Assembly (NCBI GenBank): GCA_016195615.1
Contig: JACPZF010000015.1
Coordinates: 1 to 53,651 of the forward strand
Direction: 5' to 3'
DNA length: 53,651 nucleotides
Source: Candidatus Gottesmanbacteria bacterium
GTDB taxonomy: Bacteria; Patescibacteriota; Microgenomatia; JACPZF01
A program made the position numbers and the translations under genes. Positions 8,554 to 15,824 of the stretch are shown here, piece after piece (within the stretch, counting starts at the first letter, position 1; each line of letters starts with the position of its first letter). The notes under the pieces are model-generated. The model did no database searches, was not told the origin of the DNA, and worked only from the letters and a program-made list of their open reading frames with translations.

Positions 8554-8808
8554 ATGTTAAAAACTTACCTTTATGTTCCAGAGGAACTAAATCGGGAAAT
8601 CGAGCAGCTGGTTAAAATACAAAATGCCAGTAAGGCGGAGGTTATTAGATTGGTTCTAAAAGCAGGTGTTGCCCAAATTAAAAGTCAAAAAACAGGCGGT
8701 GCAGAAGTTCTTCTTAAACTCGCAGAGATAGGCAAAAAAGCAGGTGCCAAAGGCCCAAAAGATCTCTCTCGAAATATCGATAAGTATCTATGGAAGACTT
8801 ATGAATAA
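8554..8808 (+). CDS. Ribbon-helix-helix (CopG-type) antitoxin
   Basis: 84 residues with an N-terminal RHH fold: a strand LKTYLYVPEELNREI, then the helix pair EQLVKIQNASKAEVIRLVLKAGV. The C-terminal half (AEIGKKAGAKGPKDLSRNIDKYLW) should wrap the toxin. Expected to repress its own promoter at the palindrome upstream and to neutralise the PIN protein whose start overlaps its last three codons. Confidence 0.8.
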   Translation: MLKTYLYVPEELNREIEQLVKIQNASKAEVIRLVLKAGVAQIKSQKTGGAEVLLKLAEIGKKAGAKGPKDLSRNIDKYLWKTYE

Positions 8809-9226
8809 ACCCCCTCTCGTCGTGATAGATGCTGATGCAATCGTAGCCCAAGCATTTCCAAAAGATGCAAATTTTGAGAAAGCAAATAAAATCAGCCAAT
8901 ATTTAACCGCGATAAATGCCAATATGCTTTATCCAGTTACCGCAATTACGGAGGCGGTGACCGTACTACAACGAAAATTAAATAGTTCCGTAACGGCCCT
9001 GGAAACGGCGGCTGTTTTTACCGACCAGAGTCTACAAATCATAGATATTAATAATAAAATCTATAGCCGTGCTGTGAATCATTATTTTCTTCCTTCTACC
9101 AGCAAGAAAAACACTTTATTTGATTGTATTGCGGCCGCAGTGGCTGAAGAATTTAAAGCAGATGCCATTTTCAGTTTTGATAATTTCTATAAGAAAAAAG
9201 GTTTTAAATTGGCAGGCGAATTATGA
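8801..9226 (+). CDS. PIN-domain ribonuclease toxin (VapC family), second module
   Basis: 141 residues from ATG 8801, which overlaps the antitoxin stop by eight bases; an earlier in-frame ATG at 8744 lies inside the antitoxin gene. PIN residues visible: VVIDADAIV (first Asp), TAITEAVT (Glu), LFDCIAAAVAEEF and FSFDNFYKKKGF (C-terminal Asp). It ends in an ATGA overlap with efp, so the toxin and the elongation factor gene share a transcript, which is unusual for a mobile module. Confidence 0.8.
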   Translation: MNKPPLVVIDADAIVAQAFPKDANFEKANKISQYLTAINANMLYPVTAITEAVTVLQRKLNSSVTALETAAVFTDQSLQIIDINNKIYSRAVNHYFLPSTSKKNTLFDCIAAAVAEEFKADAIFSFDNFYKKKGFKLAGEL

Positions 9227-9828
9227 TTTCCGTTACCGATTTACGATCAGGCGCGACGTTTACCGAAGAGGGCCAGATTTTTAAGGTGCTTAAATACGAG
9301 CACACAAAAATGGGCCGGGGAACAGCCACCATTAAAGTAAAAATCAAAAATCTTAAAACCGGATCCACCACTGAAAAAAGTTTTATCTCCGGCGCCAGAG
9401 TCCAAGAAACAAATTTAGAAAAAAAAGAAGTCCAGTATTTATATTCCGAAGGTAGAGGGCCTGCCTCGCCGGCAGGCGGGTCGAAGGTAGAAGATAGAAA
9501 ATATATCTTTATGGATCCGAGAACTTTTGAACAATTTACGATTTTCGGAACCCGAATTAGCGACGAGGCCAAATTTTTGCAGGATGGTATTAATGTCCAA
9601 GTGATGTTTTGGAATGGTGAACCGCTTTCCATCGAGCTTCCTATTAAAATGGATTTTAAAGTAGTTGTTTGCGACCCAGGAGTTAAAGGCAATTCGGCGA
9701 CCAATATTTATAAAGATGCCACTTTGGAAAACGGCCTAAGACTCAAGGTTCCGCTTTTTATTCAGGAAGGCCAAGCGGTAAGAATTGATACGAGAACAGG
9801 AGAGTACGTAGAAAGAGTGGGTAAATAA
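9223..9828 (+). CDS. efp: Translation elongation factor P with Arg32 and an inserted repeat
   Basis: 201 residues with the KOW-like domain I and two OB domains; EF-P rescues ribosomes stalled at proline runs. The tip loop reads KMGRGTA, so Arg replaces the usual lysine at the modified position (residue 32), as in rhamnosylated EF-Ps, although no modifying enzyme is visible here. Residues about 78-92 (RGPASPAGGSKVEDR) are extra compared with the usual QYLYxDGxxYxFMD segment and are encoded by a GC-rich palindrome between direct repeats. The start overlaps the PIN toxin stop. Confidence 0.93.
   Translation: MISVTDLRSGATFTEEGQIFKVLKYEHTKMGRGTATIKVKIKNLKTGSTTEKSFISGARVQETNLEKKEVQYLYSEGRGPASPAGGSKVEDRKYIFMDPRTFEQFTIFGTRISDEAKFLQDGINVQVMFWNGEPLSIELPIKMDFKVVVCDPGVKGNSATNIYKDATLENGLRLKVPLFIQEGQAVRIDTRTGEYVERVGK
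9447..9491. repeat. GC palindrome between CGAAGGTAGA direct repeats, in frame within efp
   Basis: GCCTGCC and GGCAGGC form a hairpin; the ten-base direct repeat CGAAGGTAGA flanks it (9447-9456 and 9482-9491). Related CCCGCC/GGCGGG palindromes occur at 13049, 16485, 18224 and 51497. Confidence 0.75.
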
Positions 9829-9858
9829 AATTTTTAATTTCTAATTTCTAATTTCTAA
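9829..9858. repeat. Tandem TTTCTAA repeat after efp
   Basis: AATTTCT is repeated three times in tandem between efp and the convergent membrane gene. The same motif, in either orientation, recurs at 6842, 20260 and 22527. Confidence 0.7.
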
Positions 9859-10301
9859 TGAAGAGCAAAGTAGAGTAATGGTAAAACGGTAACAATCTGC
9901 GTGACTATCCCCCAAGGAAGAGCCAATTTACGATGAATTAAATGTTGAATCTGATAGAAAAAAACAAAAGGCTGGACTTTAACATTAAAAAGCACATAGG
10001 GAAGCTCCAGCCAATCGGGAAGTTGCGACAGGAAAGCATTGGCTAAAAGATACACCAAACTGATATGCGGTAAAAACTTCTGCCAGATTAAAAATACTAA
10101 AATATAGCTTACCGCGACGTCGCTTGCGCCTTCTAAAAATAATCTCTTTTTTGATTTTGCTCGCCAACCATAGCCAAAATCCCAATGTGGTATCATATCT
10201 AGCAGATAATTACTAAAAAAAGAGAGAGGAAAAGCAATAATAGGATTAGGGATTTTGGCGGCGATCGAAACGGCTACCAAACTATGCGCAACAGAGATCA
10301 T
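9855..10301 (-). CDS. Polytopic membrane protein, possible YdjM-like metal-dependent hydrolase
   Basis: 148 residues with an N-terminal AHSLVAVSIAA segment, then SNYLLDMIPHWDFGYG, and about four hydrophobic segments. The conserved His/Asp pattern (H6, then D and HWD) resembles membrane-bound hydrolases of the YdjM type, but the match is by pattern only. A perfect TATAAT with an extended TGT lies eight bases before the ATG, so the mRNA is near-leaderless. It is divergent from the MFS gene, only 19 bases apart. Confidence 0.6.
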   Translation of the reverse strand: MISVAHSLVAVSIAAKIPNPIIAFPLSFFSNYLLDMIPHWDFGYGWRAKSKKRLFLEGASDVAVSYILVFLIWQKFLPHISLVYLLANAFLSQLPDWLELPYVLFNVKVQPFVFFYQIQHLIHRKLALPWGIVTQIVTVLPLLYFALH

Positions 10302-10309
10302 AGAAAAAA

Positions 10310-10318
10310 ATTATAACA
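10310..10318 (-). promoter_or_regulatory. Extended -10 promoter of the membrane hydrolase gene
   Basis: On the minus strand TGTTATAAT, a perfect -10 box with TGn. No good -35 is seen. Eight bases separate it from the ATG at 10301. Confidence 0.6.
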
Positions 10319-10320
10319 TA

Positions 10321-11628
10321 ATGATTAAATTTAATTTACCTCCAGTCGTACAAGTTTTAAAAATCCGTCCCTTTCTTTTCCTCTGGATGGGACAGGTTGC
10401 CTCGCAAATCAGCGTCAATATGATGAATTTCGTACTCCTTTTGCATATTGCGCAAAAGACCAACAGCAACACCGCTGACGCTGTTTTTATTCTCGCCGTG
10501 ACGTTACCCGCGGTAGTCTTCGGGCCGCTCGCTGGCGTTTATGCTGATCGGTCGGAAAAGAAGAGAGTCTTATTCGTTTGCAATCTGCTGCGCGCAGCTT
10601 TGGCGCTAGTTTTTATTATCAGTTCGGAAGAGTTGTTCGTGCTTTATCTTTTGGCGGTTCTAGCATCCATTGTCACCCAATTTTTTGTACCCGCGGAAGC
10701 GCCTTTAATTCCCAATCTGGTGCCTAAAAATTTACTTTTATCCGCCAATGGGCTATTTAATCTGACTTTTTATGCTGCGATTGTCCTTGGTTTCATGTTT
10801 GCCGGCCCGGCGATTGCGGCTTGGGGAGTTAGAAATACTCTGGTTTTAATCTGGCTAATTTTTTTAGCCGCGACTATTTTTATTGGTTTATTGCCGGGAT
10901 CAAACCCTTTGAGAACACTTTTAAATCTCTTTCGTACGAAAATGGCAAGAATCTCTTTTACCAGGCAAAATACGCTGTCCTTAGTGATAAAGGATTATCA
11001 AGAGGGAATTACTTATTTAAGAAATAACCCCCATATTACCGAGGCGCTTTTGCTTCTCGCCATGGCTCAAGTAGCGATTTCGACGCTTTTGGCGCTGGCT
11101 CCGGGCTATGCCGCGACGGTTTTAAGAATTAATATCACCGATTCTTCTTTGGTGATGGTCGCCCCGGCGATTTTAGGCATGGTAGTCGGGTCGTTGGGAA
11201 TTGGCTTCATGGCAAATAAAATTAACAAAAATAAGATTATCAATGGGACCATTCTTCTAGCGGGGGTCGTTCTTTCTTTATTATCATTTCTCAGCCGAGG
11301 CAAGCTTCGGACCGAAATAAATTTTCAGTATATTTTTAAAATTGACATAGTGCATTTGGCAATTATCCTTTTTTTCTTTCTCGGAATTTTAAATTCCTTC
11401 CTGACAGTTTTAGCCAATACTAAGTTGCAAGAGGAGACCGAGGAATCGATACGAAGCCGCATTTATGGTTTTTTGACCGCCGCCTCCGGTATCGGCGGCG
11501 CTCTTCCCGTACTGCTTTCAGGAATCCTCTCGGATATTTTCGGCGTGGTGAAGATAATGTTTGGCATCGGTCTCGTCATCTTGGCGTTTGGCAGCCTAAA
11601 AATTGCCAAGTCCCAAAGACTCATATAA
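10321..11628 (+). CDS. MFS transporter (EntS/MFS_3-like)
   Basis: 435 residues from ATG 10321 with about twelve hydrophobic segments. The loop after helices 2-3 carries the MFS signature (GPLAGVYADRSEKKRVLFVCN). Exporters of siderophores, macrolides and related compounds are closest in overall pattern; the substrate is unknown. A longer reading from 10255 would overlap the divergent gene and is unlikely. The proton or substrate residues cannot be assigned by eye. Confidence 0.85.
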   Translation: MIKFNLPPVVQVLKIRPFLFLWMGQVASQISVNMMNFVLLLHIAQKTNSNTADAVFILAVTLPAVVFGPLAGVYADRSEKKRVLFVCNLLRAALALVFIISSEELFVLYLLAVLASIVTQFFVPAEAPLIPNLVPKNLLLSANGLFNLTFYAAIVLGFMFAGPAIAAWGVRNTLVLIWLIFLAATIFIGLLPGSNPLRTLLNLFRTKMARISFTRQNTLSLVIKDYQEGITYLRNNPHITEALLLLAMAQVAISTLLALAPGYAATVLRINITDSSLVMVAPAILGMVVGSLGIGFMANKINKNKIINGTILLAGVVLSLLSFLSRGKLRTEINFQYIFKIDIVHLAIILFFFLGILNSFLTVLANTKLQEETEESIRSRIYGFLTAASGIGGALPVLLSGILSDIFGVVKIMFGIGLVILAFGSLKIAKSQRLI

Positions 11629-11656
11629 AATAAGTTAAAGGGTTTTAAAGTTTAAA

Positions 11657-12134
11657 ATGATTAATGCTATTACCAGCTTATTCTATGGCTTAAGTATCGC
11701 CTTGGCTTTTATACTGACCAATTTCCTTTTATGGCGAAGTGCCAAAAAGGAAGACAATATTTCTGTGGAAGTTATTTTTGATTGGTCTTTAGTCATGACC
11801 ATTTTTGCCATAGTCGGGGGCAGACTGTTTTTTATTCTTTCTCATTTTAACGCTTTTGCTCCAGATATTTTTCGCTGGATTCATTTCATCCGTAGCCTAT
11901 CTTTTGCTAATCTATCTTTTTAAAAGATCCCCCAGTTTTCGCCAAGGGACCTATTTCCTAAGCTTTCTCGCGGCTTACTTTTTTATAAACCTCGTACTTG
12001 AAAACTTTGTCGTCAATGTCCTATACTGGAGAGGTCTAAATTTAAGGATTCTATTTAATCTATTCGGACTTTTATTTTCCCTTACTTTGCTTATTATTAG
12101 GTTGGGGCCGAAAGGAAAAGTAAAAAATGTTTAA
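11657..12134 (+). pseudogene. Lgt-like integral membrane protein, frameshifted at a T5 run
   Basis: Two overlapping frames encode halves of one membrane protein: MINAITSLFYGLSIALAFIL through VGGRLFFILSHF, and then AGFISSVAYLLLIYLFKRSP to the stop at 12134. Removing one T from the run at 11868-11872 joins them into about 158 residues with four or five membrane helices. GGRLFFIL and LENFV recall prolipoprotein diacylglyceryl transferase (GARLxYVL, ExFR), but the protein is shorter than Lgt. The nearby lspA supports a lipoprotein role. The extra base may be a read error. Confidence 0.45.
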
Positions 12135-12492
12135 ATTTCCCAAAAATGTCTTGAGCAACATTAAGAATTATTTAGAAGAAAAGCAAAAACAAACGGAAAA
12201 AAGGTTATCAGAGCTTAAAAAAGAGGATCCTTTTTCAGATCCGACGCGGTTGTCTGATAACGCCGCCTCTGACACCGAAGCCAAAGAAGAGTTTGGCCAC
12301 GACACGATTTCAGCCATTCAGCTCGAACTGAGTCGCGGGTTAGTTAGAATTAGAAAAACCTTAACCAAAATCAAAATCGGCAAATATGGTATTTGCGAAA
12401 ATTGCGGCAAAATGATTGATACGGAACGACTAACCGTTATGCCGACAGCGGAGCTTTGCGTTGATTGCGAAAAGAGAAACGAAAAGAAATAG
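12127..12492 (+). CDS. DksA/TraR-type zinc-finger protein
   Basis: 121 residues: a coiled-coil region (KNYLEEKQKQTEKRLSELKK), an acidic hinge with DNAASDTEAKEEF, and a C-terminal four-Cys zinc finger (CENCGKMI...CVDCEKR). DksA-family proteins bind the secondary channel of RNA polymerase. The usual DxxDxA tip is not clear, so the exact role is open. It overlaps the end of the Lgt-like gene by eight bases. Confidence 0.85.
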   Translation: MFKFPKNVLSNIKNYLEEKQKQTEKRLSELKKEDPFSDPTRLSDNAASDTEAKEEFGHDTISAIQLELSRGLVRIRKTLTKIKIGKYGICENCGKMIDTERLTVMPTAELCVDCEKRNEKK

Positions 12493-12501
12493 AAAGCATC
12501 T

Positions 12502-12909
12502 GTGAACACAAAAAATAGCTTCCTCTTGTTTTTCCTGATAGTTTTTTTTGATCAATTCACCAAGTATCTGGTTAAAGCTTCTAACTTTCCCACCTATTAT
12601 AACTATGGAATTAGCTTTGGGCTTTTGGCAAATAGCAACTTTGCCAAAATTACACAGACCGTAGTATATTTAATTCTCTTAATAGTCGTAGGCTACCTAG
12701 TAGTTAAAAAACCAAAGGCCAAAGTTTTATTAACGGTATTTACTCTACTCTTAGCTGGCGGGGCGGGCAATAGTATCGATCGCTTGTTAAATAATGGAGG
12801 AGTAATAGATTTTATTCGTTTGGGAAAACTCCCGGTTTTTAATGTCGCCGATCTTTCGGTAACAATTGGCGTACTATTATTTAGCTACTATGAATTAAAA
12901 CCAAAATGA
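12502..12909 (+). CDS. lspA: Lipoprotein signal peptidase (signal peptidase II)
   Basis: 135 residues, four membrane helices. Conserved blocks are all present: FFDQFTK, NYGISFG, GGAGNSIDR with the first catalytic Asp, VIDFI, and FNVADLSVTIG with the second. It cleaves the signal peptide of lipoproteins after the lipidated cysteine. The start is GTG at 12502. The ATGA overlap with the pseudouridine synthase gene indicates coupling. Confidence 0.95.
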   Translation: MNTKNSFLLFFLIVFFDQFTKYLVKASNFPTYYNYGISFGLLANSNFAKITQTVVYLILLIVVGYLVVKKPKAKVLLTVFTLLLAGGAGNSIDRLLNNGGVIDFIRLGKLPVFNVADLSVTIGVLLFSYYELKPK

Positions 12910-13748
12910 TTTCTTTAGAGCCTAAAATTATTTACGAAGACGAACAACTCTTAGTCATTGCTAAACCGACCGGAATGGTTGTTAACAAGGCAGATACGAC
13001 GAGGAACGAATTTACTTTGCAAGAGTGGCTAGATCGTTATTATTCTTCGACCCGCCAGCAGGCGGGGAGAAGTCAAAAAGATAGTTCTCGTCGAGTCAGA
13101 CTCGACTCGAACAGTAAAGCAGCGGAAACAAACGAGTTTTTTGCAAGAAGTGGCATTGTGCACAGATTGGATAAAGATACGAGCGGCGTACTTATTATTG
13201 CCAAAACAGAAGAAGCTTTTATAAACCTGCAAGGCCAATTTAAAAATAGAGAGGTACAAAAAAAATATCTTGCCCTGGTTCACGGTACTATCGAACCTAA
13301 AAGCGGTACGATTAACATTCCAATTGAAAGAAACCCTTTTAATCGCAAAAGATTTGGCGTTTTTTTAGGAGGTCGGGAGGCGGTGACGGAGTATAACACA
13401 ATGTCAAATTACAAATTACAAATGACAAATGACAAACGACAAACAACTAATAACTATACTCTATTGGAAGTCTTTCCGCACACAGGCAGAACACATCAAA
13501 TTCGTGTCCACCTCATGCATCTTGGGCACCCGATTGTTTCTGATATACTGTATGCAGGAAGGAAAAATATTAAAGCGGATTTAAAATTTTGCCCGCGTCT
13601 ATTTTTGCACGCGGAAAAGATCGAGTTTAAACATCCTAAAACGAGTAAGATAATGGAGTTTAGTTCTAAGTTGCCAAAGGAATTAGAGAAAGTATTACTG
13701 TCATTGCGAGTCACGTTCATGTTAACTGAACGTGACGAAGCAATCTGA
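12906..13748 (+). CDS. RluA/RluD-family pseudouridine synthase with repeat-derived insertions
   Basis: 280 residues. Catalytic motif GIVHRLDKDTSGVLIIAK is intact (Asp is the nucleophile), and TGRTHQIRVHL is present. It modifies uridines of 23S rRNA or tRNA. Three segments look foreign: residues about 48-75 (STRQQAGRSQKDSSRRVRLD) come from CCCGCC/GGCGGG and GTCGAGTC/GACTCGAC palindromes; about 165-183 (SNYKLQMTNDKRQTTNN) come from a CAAATTA/CAAATGA tandem tract; and the last ~15 residues and the stop codon come from palindromic element B. No S4 domain is seen. Confidence 0.9.
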   Translation: MISLEPKIIYEDEQLLVIAKPTGMVVNKADTTRNEFTLQEWLDRYYSSTRQQAGRSQKDSSRRVRLDSNSKAAETNEFFARSGIVHRLDKDTSGVLIIAKTEEAFINLQGQFKNREVQKKYLALVHGTIEPKSGTINIPIERNPFNRKRFGVFLGGREAVTEYNTMSNYKLQMTNDKRQTTNNYTLLEVFPHTGRTHQIRVHLMHLGHPIVSDILYAGRKNIKADLKFCPRLFLHAEKIEFKHPKTSKIMEFSSKLPKELEKVLLSLRVTFMLTERDEAI

Positions 13749-13750
13749 CA
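13699..13750. repeat. Palindromic element family B (TCATTGCGAG...CGAAGCAATC)
   Basis: TGTCATTGCGAGTCACGTTCA and its near-complement TGAACGTGACGAAGCAATCTGACA enclose a short loop. The element supplies the C-terminus and TGA stop of the pseudouridine synthase. Elements of the form GTCATTGCGAG...CGAAGCAATC are known as widely scattered repeats in diverse bacteria. Confidence 0.75.
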
Positions 13751-13754
13751 TTAT

Positions 13755-15485
13755 ATGCAGGATTTTAATCTTTTACGCGATCTCTTAGTCATTTTAATTA
13801 CCGCTTTTGTTTTTGGGCTTTTAGCTAAGCGCCTCAAACAACCGCCTATCACTGGTTATGTCATAGGCGGCGCGCTCATTTCCACTTTCGGAACCAAGTT
13901 GGCGGCCCCAGTCTCGACAACCACCCTGATTGATTTTGGCGTTATTCTTTTAATGTTTACTCTCGGAATTGAGTTTTCTTTCCGCCGGATTTTGCGAGTC
14001 AAAGAGGTCATCTTTTGGGGGGGCATAGTTCAGATTGCGGTTTTTAGTTTGATTTTAAGCGGTTTATTTATCGTCTTTTTAAACTTCCTGCCTTATCAGT
14101 CAATCTATCTGGCTTTGGCTTTGTCCCTTTCGTCTACCGCCATCGTCGCCAAACTGCTTTTTGACCGCGGCGAGATCGACACGCTTTACGGCGAAATTTT
14201 AACGGGGTGGCTGCTGATTCAAGATTTAGCCGTAATTCCTATCTGGGTAGTCATGCCCGTGATTTGGAATAATCTGCATAGCGCTAGTTTTTCTCTCAGT
14301 ACTATTCTTACCTCGCTGGCTTTGGCGCTTCTTAAAACCGGCGCCATTTTATATTTTCTCTATTGGTTGGGTAAAAAAGTCGTGCCTTCATATTTAAACA
14401 AAATTGCCAAGATTAACTCCCGCGAGCTTTTTTTAATCGGCGTGGTTTTGCTGATCTCTTTTCTAGGTATTGCGGCTTCAAGCTTAGGTTTATCACCGGC
14501 AATCGGAGCATTTGTCGCCGGCCTTTTGATTTCGGAAACTTCCCAAAACCATGCCATTTTTGCTGAAATTCGGCCGATTAGAGATATTTTAAGCATCATT
14601 TTTTTTGTTTCCTTGGGACTTTTATTTAATCTCCATTTTCTTCTTCTTAATTTTGGTTTGATTGTCGGCTTAACCATTTTAGTAGTCATTCTTAAACTTT
14701 TAATTTCCGCGCTGATCATGATTTACTTTGGGTTTCACAGCAAAACCGTTTTTTTAACTTCTGTGGGTATTATCAGCGTTGGCGAATTTGCTTTTGTTTT
14801 GGCGCGAGTTGGGGTTGACCGCGGCTATTTAGACGCTTCTTCTTATAATCTTTTATTGTCGATAACCGTTTTAACGATGATTATTGCACCTTGGGCGATT
14901 TCGCTAAGCGCAAATTCTTATCCGGTGGTGAAAAATTTTGTCCATAAGTTTTCTCCTCTTCTTTACGAAAAATTTTTTACGAAAATTGATCAGAATAAAA
15001 ATTTTGACGAAGAACTGCCGTTTACCGACCACGTGGTTATCTGCGGCCATGGTAGAGTAGGAAAGCACATCAGCCAAATTCTGGAACTTGCCAAGATTCC
15101 TTATGTCGTGATCGATTTTAATCAAAAAGTGATAAGCGATCTCAAAAAACACGCTGTTTTCGCGATCTACGGCGATCCTTCGGATCTGGATGTCTTAAAC
15201 TTTGCCAAGGTGGACTTTGCCAAAGTGGTAGTCGTCGCTGTTCCCGATAGACACAGCCAGGAGATGATTATTCAAAACAGCCTGACGTTAAATCGAAATA
15301 TCGTCATTATTTGCCGGTCTCATTTTGACGAAGATAGAGAGCGTTTATACGCTCTGGGGGCGCAAGCGATTGTTCAACCAGAATTTGAAGCCGCCTTACA
15401 TATCTCCGGAGTGCTTCTTAATGTTTATAAATTCCCCCGCGAGGAAATTTTTGAGTTTTTAAACAAAATCCGAAAGTCAGCCTAG
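13755..15485 (+). CDS. Kef-type cation/proton antiporter with C-terminal TrkA-N domain
   Basis: 576 residues: a CPA2 antiporter domain of about twelve membrane helices (residues 1-380; ITGYVIGG, LMFTLGIEFS, ALSLSSTAIV, LSPAIGAFVAG) followed by a cytoplasmic Rossmann domain (DHVVICGHGRVGKHISQIL, near 425-440) that binds NAD(H) or another regulator. It should exchange K+ or Na+ for H+ across the cell membrane. It begins six bases after the preceding stop, so probably the same operon. Confidence 0.92.
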   Translation: MQDFNLLRDLLVILITAFVFGLLAKRLKQPPITGYVIGGALISTFGTKLAAPVSTTTLIDFGVILLMFTLGIEFSFRRILRVKEVIFWGGIVQIAVFSLILSGLFIVFLNFLPYQSIYLALALSLSSTAIVAKLLFDRGEIDTLYGEILTGWLLIQDLAVIPIWVVMPVIWNNLHSASFSLSTILTSLALALLKTGAILYFLYWLGKKVVPSYLNKIAKINSRELFLIGVVLLISFLGIAASSLGLSPAIGAFVAGLLISETSQNHAIFAEIRPIRDILSIIFFVSLGLLFNLHFLLLNFGLIVGLTILVVILKLLISALIMIYFGFHSKTVFLTSVGIISVGEFAFVLARVGVDRGYLDASSYNLLLSITVLTMIIAPWAISLSANSYPVVKNFVHKFSPLLYEKFFTKIDQNKNFDEELPFTDHVVICGHGRVGKHISQILELAKIPYVVIDFNQKVISDLKKHAVFAIYGDPSDLDVLNFAKVDFAKVVVVAVPDRHSQEMIIQNSLTLNRNIVIICRSHFDEDRERLYALGAQAIVQPEFEAALHISGVLLNVYKFPREEIFEFLNKIRKSA

Positions 15486-15503
15486 AATTATTAAGTGAAT
15501 AAT

Positions 15504-15824
15504 ATGACCATGATTGCCAGAAACGAGGGTTTCGTTTGTGCCAACTGCGGTCAAAAAGTAGAGCCGCTAAAATACGGCGGCAGCTACCGCAATCATTGCC
15601 CTTTTTGCTTATATAGCAAACACGTCGATACCAACATTCCTGGGGATCGTAAAAATAAGTGCCTGGGCAAAATGAAGCCCATCGCTGTTTTTACGAGAAG
15701 AAGCGGCGAATATGTTTTAGTCCATCAGTGCGAAAAATGCCATTTTGAAAGGTATAATCGCATTGCGGGAGACGATGATTTTGAATTGGTAAAAAAATTA
15801 AGCACAATACATGTTTTCTTTTAA
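15504..15824 (+). CDS. RNHCP-domain zinc-ribbon protein
   Basis: About 106 residues. The name-giving motif appears as YRNHCPFCLYSKHVD, with further CxxC pairs CANC and CEKC. RNHCP proteins are small and of unknown function; the cysteine pairs suggest zinc binding and possibly nucleic acid contact. ATG 15504 is preferred over an in-frame GTG at 15495. The end overlaps the start of tgt by 14 bases. Confidence 0.85.
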   Translation: MTMIARNEGFVCANCGQKVEPLKYGGSYRNHCPFCLYSKHVDTNIPGDRKNKCLGKMKPIAVFTRRSGEYVLVHQCEKCHFERYNRIAGDDDFELVKKLSTIHVFF

